Part shown: positions 14,174 through 20,436 of the stretch, piece by piece
Position numbering within the stretch: the first letter of the stretch is position 1
Layout: every line of letters begins with the position of its first letter
Source of the DNA: a virus
Length of the DNA stretch: 27,971 bases
Virus record (IMG/VR): IMGVR_UViG_3300035698_020697
Coordinates: 1-27,971 of that record
Direction: 5' to 3' (one strand)
Notes under the pieces: model-generated
Told to the model about the DNA's origin: nothing
Databases searched by the model: none
The model's input: only the letters and a program-made list of their open reading frames with translations
Made by a program: the position numbers and the translations under genes

Positions 14174-14924
14174 CTCCGTCACCCCACCACGTTCCATTCG
14201 CCGTGTCCATTTCGCCAAACGTACAAGGACCGCACATCCCCGTAACACGGTGAACAGGTGTCGCGCAGCAAACCGTACAATGCCTTGAATGGTCAGGTGT
14301 GTTGCACTTGTTACACAAAAAGGAAACCGGGTCAAACTCGTCCACTTCCTGAAGGATAGATCGGCGCTCAGCCCGAGGCATCTGAAATTTCTCCCTGCAA
14401 TTGCCACACCTGACTTCCACAAGTTCGTCATCAGATCCCATCGCGCCCTTCCTTTCGGGTTTCTTGTCCATGTTGAAACCGAACCCGAGGTCCTTGCCTT
14501 CCGGAAATACCCATAGCCACCGAATATTCGCCTCATCAACCAGTAACGCCTCCGGAGGGTAGAACTCAATTGCAAGCCTGAATGTTCCAAAGAGAGCATT
14601 CTTTATTTTCTGCAAAGCCGACCAATCCCTCACCGCCCGCTCATCGTTTCTTCGAACAGCAACACTCTCGATCTTACATTCTTTTCCATTGCTGTCCATG
14701 TATGAAGATCCGCCATAAACCTGAACGGTATATGTGGCATTCGCATACATAGAAACAAGTCCATCAGGAGCACTGGCAGAGCGCTTGGCCCGCTCGGTAA
14801 CATCCTTCCATCCCGTGACATTTCCGGAATTGTTAGGATCAGCTTGTATCCGCCTAAGGGTCTTTTTTCGAATACGCTTTTTAGCCCTTCGTTGTTGTCT
14901 CGTGTCCAGTGGTCTCTTGTCCAA
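14166..14924 (-). CDS. Cysteine-rich zinc-finger protein, about 252 aa
   Basis: The C-terminal 80 residues carry four CxxC pairs (C173/C176, C204/C207, C216/C219 and C231/C234), enough for two zinc ribbons. The N-terminus is extremely basic (RQQRRAKKRIRKKTLRR, about residues 9-25). The middle has a strand-rich part with TYTVQVYGG and an LVDEANIRWLWVFPEG segment. I chose the TTG at 14924, 5 nt after AAGGAGG; an ATG at 14939 is the alternative but lacks a good site. The start overlaps the preceding gene by 44 nt, and the end overlaps the DUF5131 start by 8 nt. Linkage suggests it may serve the DUF5131 protein, for example as a substrate-binding partner. Confidence 0.7.
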   Translation of the reverse strand: MDKRPLDTRQQRRAKKRIRKKTLRRIQADPNNSGNVTGWKDVTERAKRSASAPDGLVSMYANATYTVQVYGGSSYMDSNGKECKIESVAVRRNDERAVRDWSALQKIKNALFGTFRLAIEFYPPEALLVDEANIRWLWVFPEGKDLGFGFNMDKKPERKGAMGSDDELVEVRCGNCREKFQMPRAERRSILQEVDEFDPVSFLCNKCNTPDHSRHCTVCCATPVHRVTGMCGPCTFGEMDTANGTWWGDGDE

Positions 14925-15564
14925 GGTCGCCTCCTTCATTTTTGATATTCCCCATCTTCGCCAGGATTGAGCCAAGCTCCGACAAGGGAGAATCCGTAGA
15001 CCCGCCTTCCATCGTCTCATAAGCGAACATCACCGCAAGATCCGCCCTTTTGTCAGCGAGATAATCTGCGATGGAAACTGAGTCGATAACAGCGGTAAGC
15101 TTCAGCCCTATGACGGCGCCATGGATCGCCCGGATCTTCCTTCGGGCAACACTATCGGTGAGCAGGTTCAACAAGCTCACTCCCTCGATCACGGTTCCAG
15201 GATTCAGCAAAACCTCCTTGGCTTCCTCAGCCGCGATGGCCACCTGGATGCGGCGAATATTCAACTTCTCGTCTTCGCCTGTAAGCCCGATTGCAGGAAG
15301 AACCGAAAGGGCAAACCATGGCTCCCGCCCTCCTGGAGGTGAAGCGGAAGAATCCTCCTCAACAGATGGAACCATATCGATCGGAACAGCGTCTGCAAAC
15401 GCCTTCTCCAAACCGATTGCGTCCTTATGTTCATGACTGTCCTCATAGGCTATCCCGCCTGCTACAGCCTCCTCCTGTGCCGCCTTGGCGATGGCTACTT
15501 TCATTCGGAAGTACTGTTCTTCCGGCAACGGAACCATGTACACTATTTTCTTCTTGTCCGGCAT
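14881..15564 (-). CDS. Hypothetical protein, 227 aa
   Basis: No family recognised. The ATG at 15564 lies 6 nt after GGAG. The N-terminus KKIVYMVPLPEEQYFRMKVA is a strand then a helix. A polar, Pro/Ser-rich segment separates it from a second part holding LNIRRIQVAIAAEEAKEVLL (about 101-120) and AIHGAVIGLKLTAVIDSVSI (about 145-164), which look like alternating strand and helix. The last ~35 residues are polar and Gly/Thr-rich. No membrane helix or catalytic pattern is obvious. Confidence 0.68.
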   Translation of the reverse strand: MPDKKKIVYMVPLPEEQYFRMKVAIAKAAQEEAVAGGIAYEDSHEHKDAIGLEKAFADAVPIDMVPSVEEDSSASPPGGREPWFALSVLPAIGLTGEDEKLNIRRIQVAIAAEEAKEVLLNPGTVIEGVSLLNLLTDSVARRKIRAIHGAVIGLKLTAVIDSVSIADYLADKRADLAVMFAYETMEGGSTDSPLSELGSILAKMGNIKNEGGDLGQETTGHETTTKG

Positions 15565-15582
15565 GATTGCTCCATTTGATTA

Positions 15583-16005
15583 TTAGTTATCTTCTACAAT
15601 TCGAATGTACCTTAGAAGGTGGTCTTGGATTGCTCCCTCGCATTTCAGTTGCACCACTTGACCCGCATCCCAGATACTCATTTCCTCACTACTGGAAGGA
15701 TTAACGTTTATGTCGATAAGAACGTCTGCCCTGTCTGCTAATCCATGCCTCATACGATGATGCCTTACACAAAGAGGAACGGCCTCATAGTCAGTGGAGT
15801 TCGATCCGCCCATGCCCTTCGGCGGTTCATGATGAGCCACAACCGGATATATGGCTTCGCAGACAACGCACGTCTGTTTTCTAATCCACTTCAGATACCA
15901 TGGAGCTTTGCTCCTCCCAGGTGATTTGCTTGGATATATCTCCACTGGCTCCGGTCTAGAAACGCCCGTTTTCGGACGCTGTTTTATTGGGGTTTTCAAT
16001 GGCAA
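15583..16005 (-). CDS. HNH endonuclease-like protein (DUF968/RAP-like), 140 aa
   Basis: HNH nucleases cut DNA with a His-metal finger. The finger is visible: CVVC (C46, C49), VAHHEPPKGMGGS (H58, H59), then D72 and VPLCVRHHRMRHG (C79, H82, H83, H87). The spacing with the G-x-G-G and D is typical of short phage HNH/DUF968 proteins, some of which act as Holliday-junction nucleases. The N-terminal 40 residues are basic and likely bind DNA. The TTG at 16005 lies 7 nt after AAAGGAG, so I accept it as the true start. Packaging HNH proteins usually sit next to terL; here it is about 13 kb away, favouring a recombination or degradation role. Confidence 0.82.
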   Translation of the reverse strand: MPLKTPIKQRPKTGVSRPEPVEIYPSKSPGRSKAPWYLKWIRKQTCVVCEAIYPVVAHHEPPKGMGGSNSTDYEAVPLCVRHHRMRHGLADRADVLIDINVNPSSSEEMSIWDAGQVVQLKCEGAIQDHLLRYIRIVEDN

Positions 16006-16027
16006 TTCTGATCTCCTTTCGATAGTT

Positions 16028-16561
16028 CTAATATTCCGCTAGCTTGCCATCCTTCGAAAACAGGATAGGCTCCTTTGGGGAAGCCTCTGGTAAATTCCAA
16101 GGGCCATATGATCCTTGATCAAGAGCTGTCCAAACCGCGTTTTCGATGGAATATTCAAACGATTGCATCCTGTCTATGTGCCCGAGGGAGTAGTAGCAGC
16201 ACGCAGGAAGAACAAGCCCTTTTCCTTTTCTCGCCTCGCAGTCAAGGACCATCCTTTCGGGTTGCCCATCCCAGAAAGAAACCCACTCAACCCAGGCATG
16301 GGCATGCTTTGCATAGGGTTTACACGTAAGTTTGGGAAAGCCATGGACAAGGCGCAATGACAACACTTCGTCTCCCTTGTCCAGGCTAAGGCTGGATAAC
16401 AAGCTAAAGGCAAACCTGTCCAACGAATACTTCACAAGGTTGCCAATTCCCATCAGGTCCACACATCGCGAGACATGTTCGACTTGCTGATGTCTTGACA
16501 AGTAACAAAGGGCCAAGAAGGATTTCTCATAACACCTTCCGCCTGTCACCAAAGCAGCCAC
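16028..16561 (-). CDS. Transglutaminase/papain-like fold protein with Cys-His-Asp triad, 177 aa
   Basis: The order GGRCYEKS (C10), LVHGFPKL (about 71-78), HAHAWVEW (H86/H88) and RMVLDCEA (D107) matches the Cys, His and Asp of transglutaminase-like and papain-like hydrolases. The C-terminal half (LPACCYYSLGHIDRMQSFEY) is not assigned. The GTG start at 16561-16559 follows GAGGAG within the end of the preceding gene. It could be a peptidase, a peptide-linking enzyme, or a deamidase that modifies a host protein. Endolysin activity is unlikely without a wall-binding domain. The triad is only inferred by spacing. Confidence 0.6.
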   Translation of the reverse strand: MAALVTGGRCYEKSFLALCYLSRHQQVEHVSRCVDLMGIGNLVKYSLDRFAFSLLSSLSLDKGDEVLSLRLVHGFPKLTCKPYAKHAHAWVEWVSFWDGQPERMVLDCEARKGKGLVLPACCYYSLGHIDRMQSFEYSIENAVWTALDQGSYGPWNLPEASPKEPILFSKDGKLAEY

Positions 16562-16565
16562 GGGC

Positions 16566-16871
16566 CTACTCCTCGACGCCGAAGTCGGAAGCCTCAAGCG
16601 GTTCTATCGAGCCGCCTTCGCCCAAGGCGTTATATGCCTCGATGATCTCATTTTGCTTGGCCAGGATAATATCCAGCACAGCCCCGAGCTTTGAGTACTC
16701 AAGAACCTTCACCCCGGACTCCGCCCAGGCTGTCCCGGTTTCCTTCGGTCCCTGGCTTGTGTGTACTATTGACCCAGGCGTTCCCAATCCCTGCTGAATA
16801 TAATCTCCAGCGGTATTAGCACCAGCTTGGACCAAGGACATGAGGACTTCCGCCATCTCAAGAGTAGGCAT
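16566..16871 (-). CDS. Hypothetical protein, 101 aa
   Basis: The ATG at 16871 follows GAAAGGTTTACC. An N-terminal helix (MAEVLMSLVQAGANTAGDYI, about residues 6-25) is followed by a Gly/Pro/Ser/Thr-rich segment (QGLGTPGSIVHTSQGPKETG). A second amphipathic helix (LGAVLDIILAKQNEIIEAY) and an acidic tail (SIEPLEASDFGVEE) end it. There is no Cys. It ends 4 nt before the GTG of the Cys-His-Asp protein, so a substrate or inhibitor relation to that protein is a plausible idea, unproven. Confidence 0.65.
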   Translation of the reverse strand: MPTLEMAEVLMSLVQAGANTAGDYIQQGLGTPGSIVHTSQGPKETGTAWAESGVKVLEYSKLGAVLDIILAKQNEIIEAYNALGEGGSIEPLEASDFGVEE

Positions 16872-16886
16872 GGTAAACCTTTCTAT

Positions 16887-16964
16887 TCACTGTTTTGAAT
16901 TCATATATGCTTCTTCTTCAGGAGTGATTCTCCACCCATTCCGAAGTCGAACAGGTCTTTCCAT
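16887..16964 (-). CDS. Possible 25-aa overlapping frame
   Basis: An ATG at 16964-16962 opens a frame starting MERPVRLRNGWRITPEEEAY that runs out of phase through the end of the 46-aa gene. It stops about 15 nt before the next start. The composition looks protein-like, but no SD is present, so translation would depend on coupling. I list it as weakly supported. Confidence 0.2.
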   Translation of the reverse strand: MERPVRLRNGWRITPEEEAYMNSKQ

Positions 16965-17058
16965 TGTCTATATCAACACCACCGCGCCGAGCCTCAGCCT
17001 CAGCATGACACTCGCGCAACGTCTTTTTCATCCGCTCATCTTCTTTCCAATCAGTCAC
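16918..17058 (-). CDS. Small 46-aa acidic/basic protein
   Basis: A GTG at 17058-17056 overlaps the stop of the 133-aa gene as GTGA and follows AAAGGAGGAGGCG. The product starts VTDWKEDERMKKTLRECHAE and continues with an alanine/arginine-rich helix. Two Cys (about 17 and 36) and a polar end (WVENHS) follow. It is mostly helical and soluble. Coupling to the upstream gene supports expression. No family is recognised. Confidence 0.5.
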   Translation of the reverse strand: MTDWKEDERMKKTLRECHAEAEARRGGVDIDNGKTCSTSEWVENHS

Positions 17059-17456
17059 CGCCTCCTCCTTTGCTTCTTCACCCTGTCCGCAAGATTCTCA
17101 GACCGTAACCGCTCCAGCCTTAGCCTTTTCTTAAGCGCTTTCACTTTTGCTTTTTCTGGCGACATGCCTCTTTTCACGAGCACTTCGATTTCCTTTTTGT
17201 CAATCTTCTCAGGCTCCACGACAAACCGCTTATAAAGCTTATTCAACCAGTTGAATTGAGCCACAGAAAGCGAAAATGCAGAACTGGCCATGATCTTCTT
17301 TGACATTTCTACCACGAAGTCATGAGCCTGCTCGCTCCAGGCCATTATGTCCCGCATACAAGATTCGCTCTTGCCGAGTTTGGTTAACATGAAAATCGAA
17401 TTATTCCGCCTCATGCCGCCTTCAATCTTAGCCTTAGATTGATTAAAGCTTGGCAC
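17055..17456 (-). CDS. Hypothetical basic helical protein, 133 aa
   Basis: A GTG start at 17456 lies 6 nt after AAGGAG, inside the end of the endolysin gene. The N-terminal half holds helices (ESCMRDIMAWSEQAHDFVVE, about residues 31-50, then FSLSVAQFNWLNKLYKRFVV). The C-terminal 50 residues are extremely basic (KAKVKALKKRLRLERLRSEN, then KKQRRRR) and may form a coiled coil or bind nucleic acid. There is no signal peptide, so a lysis role despite the neighbour is unlikely. No family is recognised. Confidence 0.7.
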   Translation of the reverse strand: MPSFNQSKAKIEGGMRRNNSIFMLTKLGKSESCMRDIMAWSEQAHDFVVEMSKKIMASSAFSLSVAQFNWLNKLYKRFVVEPEKIDKKEIEVLVKRGMSPEKAKVKALKKRLRLERLRSENLADRVKKQRRRR

Positions 17457-17457
17457 C

Positions 17458-18468
17458 TTATTCTCCTTCCTCCGTGCTCACAACAGAGAAACGGCTGTCA
17501 CGAACGAACCCAGGCCACAACGTATAGCCTGGATCGATCTTGTTTTGCTGGACCATGTAGTGACCAACCACGCCCGGAAACTGCATAAGCGAAGGGTGGT
17601 AGCAGCCAGCCACGCCGACCTTGTCATTATAACGACTCGGCATGGCAACATCCGACCCTGGAAACCCGGGAAGGTTTTTAGGAATGTTAACCGCGTCACA
17701 GATACTTGAAACAAGCTCCAAGACAGCCATTTTCTGAGCTTCCGTAAAGTCCCGGTACGTATGCGGTCTGCCTCCGTTGGGCCTGCTTGACGTGACATGG
17801 CGACGCCCTGGGCCTTCCTCACCCGTATGGAGGTGATAAGGATTGTTAATTTCAATCCCAATTTTACCAGCGTTTCCACTGGCGACATGTTTGCCATCAA
17901 GCCCCATGTCCAGGTGCTGCGAGACTATTCCGTACTTGTCTAACGTGAAATGAACCGAAAGTCCGCGCTGGGCAAGGACCTGGAAGCATTGGGCTGACGA
18001 CGAGCAGACGTCCCAATGGAGGACAACCTGTCGGACTATACTGGAGTCATGGGTCATTCGCATTCTGTAAGCATTTGAATTAAGGCCAAAGTCCTTCGCG
18101 GTCCCACACCTTGCCAAAGGAAGGACATGTTGAACGATGGACAAGCCCTTGGCCGATGGCGTTATTCGCTGGCCTCTATACGCCAGCACGTTTCCTTTGT
18201 GTACCACATCCACCGAATAGGTCTGCAAAGCCTTTTGAACAGTTTCAGCGCCAACGACGCCATCCGGCAAAAGCCCCATTTCTCGCTGGAAAGCCATCAC
18301 GACCAAAGGAAACGATTCTACGAATGGTCCAGGAAGAGGATGCCTTATCCTCATAACCTCAAGCGCTTCATCCCATCTTGGAATCGTTCTTGAGAAGTGA
18401 TAGTTCAAGCGAAGGGCTTTCTCCACTTCCTTCCAGTACGCTTTCGATCCCTCTCTGGCTTTAATCAT
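17458..18468 (-). CDS. Endolysin: N-acetylmuramoyl-L-alanine amidase with peptidoglycan-binding domain
   Basis: This enzyme cuts the bond between N-acetylmuramic acid and L-alanine in peptidoglycan. The N-terminal ~85 residues carry a PG_binding_1-like motif (AFQREMGLLPDGVVGAETVQ, about 59-78). The catalytic part is Amidase_2-like, with zinc ligands predicted at H151 (VVLHWD), H303 (VVGHYMVQQNK) and D312 (KIDPG), and with the family's HVASGNAGKIGIEINNPYH segment. No signal peptide is seen, so export would need a holin. The start ATG follows AAAGGAGTCTTGGA and overlaps the preceding gene by 8 nt. Its location among unknown genes, with no holin beside it, is unusual but seen in some phages. A tail-associated amidase is an alternative. 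Confidence 0.85.
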   Translation of the reverse strand: MIKAREGSKAYWKEVEKALRLNYHFSRTIPRWDEALEVMRIRHPLPGPFVESFPLVVMAFQREMGLLPDGVVGAETVQKALQTYSVDVVHKGNVLAYRGQRITPSAKGLSIVQHVLPLARCGTAKDFGLNSNAYRMRMTHDSSIVRQVVLHWDVCSSSAQCFQVLAQRGLSVHFTLDKYGIVSQHLDMGLDGKHVASGNAGKIGIEINNPYHLHTGEEGPGRRHVTSSRPNGGRPHTYRDFTEAQKMAVLELVSSICDAVNIPKNLPGFPGSDVAMPSRYNDKVGVAGCYHPSLMQFPGVVGHYMVQQNKIDPGYTLWPGFVRDSRFSVVSTEEGE

Positions 18469-19111
18469 TCCAAGACTCCTTTATTCTGAGCTTCTGTTTG
18501 TCGAATTCTCTTTTGTTGTGGTAGATTCGTTCGGCGTGCTTGTCCACCATTGCTATCGTTTTTGCCTGGATCCCTTCCCGAACACAATACCTCAACCAGT
18601 CTTCGATCTTCCCCCCGTCCTTGCTCAGGCTCCACGCAAGCAAAGCCTTTGCAGAGGCGACGATTTTCTTTTGTGTCTCATCATTGTTCGGCTGACCCGC
18701 GAAATGCGAAAGGACATGTTTCAACAGGCATTCATAGAAAAGCCGGTTATAAACAAAGTAGAATAGTTCACCTAGCCGCCTTGCCGCCTCATTATCTTGC
18801 AAACACTGAATGACCTCATTCGTACCAGCGCTTGACTGGAATATTTCGAAAATGATAGCTTCTGGCCGATCGCTTACAGGGCCAAGGGTGAAATACAGCT
18901 CACTTCCCTTGCTGATTATTTTCTCCTCCAAAAGCTTCATTACAGACGAACCCATGCCATCGCCGAAAAGCGCAGACTCATCCCCAGCCATAAGCGGAAG
19001 GCTCCCCGATATCGCATCCGGGGGGGCAGGTATGGGCAAAAGCCACTCGGCAAACGTATCAACCATGATTGGGAATATGCTAGTTACGTTACCCTGTCTT
19101 CTTTCATCCAT
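18461..19111 (-). CDS. Hypothetical protein, 216 aa
   Basis: The ATG at 19111 lies 5 nt after GGAGG. The N-terminal ~60 residues contain proline-rich loops (LLPIPAPPDAISGSLPLMAG, about 24-43). The C-terminal two thirds are helical with aromatic residues (ARRLGELFYFVYNRLFYECL), followed by a long charged helix to the end (RIYHNKREFDKQKLRIKESW). No signal peptide or clear membrane helix is seen. It overlaps the endolysin gene by 8 nt. No family is recognised. Confidence 0.7.
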   Translation of the reverse strand: MDERRQGNVTSIFPIMVDTFAEWLLPIPAPPDAISGSLPLMAGDESALFGDGMGSSVMKLLEEKIISKGSELYFTLGPVSDRPEAIIFEIFQSSAGTNEVIQCLQDNEAARRLGELFYFVYNRLFYECLLKHVLSHFAGQPNNDETQKKIVASAKALLAWSLSKDGGKIEDWLRYCVREGIQAKTIAMVDKHAERIYHNKREFDKQKLRIKESWND

Positions 19112-19124
19112 TAAAGCCTCCAGG

Positions 19125-19655
19125 TTATGTTTTAGAAAGCCTTCGCTCTATCGCCATCTTACAAGACAAAAAACGGGCGAGACAGATAGCGTCCGCGATA
19201 TCGGTGTCCTTCTTGGGAACAGTTATCCCGTGTATCTCATCCACAAAACGACGAGCCGCCTTTTTCAATTCCTCCCGCTTCATCTTTACACCTGTGATGT
19301 GGAGGGTTGCTGTCTGCCATGATTGCGGCTGGACATAAGCAAGCAAAGGAATTCCCTTGGATTCGGCGACGCCTTGCCATAGGCCAGACGACCGGGCGAT
19401 CTTTTTCAGGGTATTGACATTATCCCTCAAGAACTGATCTTCGATTACAGCGCCTATCCCTAATCCGTGGTCCTCAGCCACCTGGACGCATTTGTCCATG
19501 ACCTGAGCAATTTCAAGACCGGAATAATTTGACAAAACCCCGGATAGCAAAACCTGCTCCTTTGGCCTTGTTACGTCCGGGTGAAGAAGGGCGTAACCAC
19601 TTTTTGCTCCGGGATCAATTCCCAGGATCAGAACACCATTTTTTTTACTTCCCAT
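19125..19655 (-). CDS. ruvC: RuvC-like Holliday-junction resolvase
   Basis: RuvC-type resolvases cut four-way DNA junctions made during recombination and replication. The RNase H-like fold shows ILGIDPGAKSGYALL (D13), AVIEDQFL (E72) and KKDTDIADAICLA (D152 and D155), the expected acidic positions. Length (176 aa) is normal. The ATG at 19655-19653 was chosen because AAGGCC-type bases and a GGGAAGG site lie just upstream. The longer reading, starting 57 nt earlier, would overlap the preceding gene by 68 nt. It follows the primase-helicase block, in keeping with resolving branched replication intermediates before packaging. Confidence 0.88.
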   Translation of the reverse strand: MGSKKNGVLILGIDPGAKSGYALLHPDVTRPKEQVLLSGVLSNYSGLEIAQVMDKCVQVAEDHGLGIGAVIEDQFLRDNVNTLKKIARSSGLWQGVAESKGIPLLAYVQPQSWQTATLHITGVKMKREELKKAARRFVDEIHGITVPKKDTDIADAICLARFLSCKMAIERRLSKT

Positions 19656-20424
19656 CACTGGCCTTCCCTTCAGGCTCACCGCTATCAGCGGGCTTACCAT
19701 CAGCAGGATCACCGCTGCCAGAGCTTGAATCGACAGGAGCAGAGGGTTTACCCTTCTTCCGCTTCCTTATCGGCGTAGCCTTCTTCTGTGCCGTTCCATC
19801 GTATTCAGGAGGACAGTTTTTCAGGATCCAATCCCGGATATCATCTTCACCGGGCAATATTCGGGTCATCATTCTGGAAAAAACGAAAAGAGCAAGGTTC
19901 CGTAAAGCCGGACCCTTCACCTTCAACAGGGTGTCCTTGGTGATAACGCTAATCGCAGGAAGGACAGACTTCGAATTTCCAGCGAGGTATTCAGCCGCCA
20001 AATACTCCAGGACAGTACCCTTCCAGAGCCGCCCGGTCGCGCCGATTGATTTCCGAACAGAATCCATGGCTTGGTTGAAAACTTCCCGCTGTCCAAGTGT
20101 CAGGCGAAATCCAAGCGTAACATACCCTGCTGAAGCGGTAGGCCTGTTCTTCGCAGCGTTCTTTCTTTGATCCTCTGTAGTCTTGTAATCGTCAGGAGGT
20201 TTCCTCGAAGCCTTCTCGATCATTGTCAAAACAGCGCTATCAACATCCATGGTTCCGATGGTCGCATTCCTCACGTCAATAGCGGACCCACAGTTATCGC
20301 ATTGCAAGCTCGCCTTGTAACCGGCTTCCCACTTATTGAACGCAGCCGTCGCATGTCCGCAGGTAAGGCAAAATATCATGGTTGCCTTGGCCTGTCCTTG
20401 CACTTGAGTACTTACTTTAGGCAT
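19645..20424 (-). CDS. Zinc-ribbon protein with disordered basic tail, 259 aa
   Basis: The N-terminal 50 residues hold a zinc ribbon, CLTC (C19, C22) and CDNC (about 42-45). A central folded part includes ASAGYVTLGFRLTLGQREVF (about 98-117) and a helical region ending near residue 205. The last ~50 residues are low-complexity Lys/Pro/Gly/Ser (KKATPIRKRKKGKPSAP, then acidic Gly-rich repeats). The ATG follows AAAGGGAATATA. It lies 12 nt after the primase-helicase gene and overlaps the RuvC gene by 11 nt, so a replication or recombination accessory role is likely. No family name can be given. Confidence 0.75.
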   Translation of the reverse strand: MPKVSTQVQGQAKATMIFCLTCGHATAAFNKWEAGYKASLQCDNCGSAIDVRNATIGTMDVDSAVLTMIEKASRKPPDDYKTTEDQRKNAAKNRPTASAGYVTLGFRLTLGQREVFNQAMDSVRKSIGATGRLWKGTVLEYLAAEYLAGNSKSVLPAISVITKDTLLKVKGPALRNLALFVFSRMMTRILPGEDDIRDWILKNCPPEYDGTAQKKATPIRKRKKGKPSAPVDSSSGSGDPADGKPADSGEPEGKASDGK

Positions 20425-20436
20425 TATATTCCCTTT

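Noticed and set aside
13346-14599. The full 417-codon frame around DUF5131
   Set aside because: The first ~142 codons overlap the zinc-finger gene out of phase; the family begins at the ATG at 14173.
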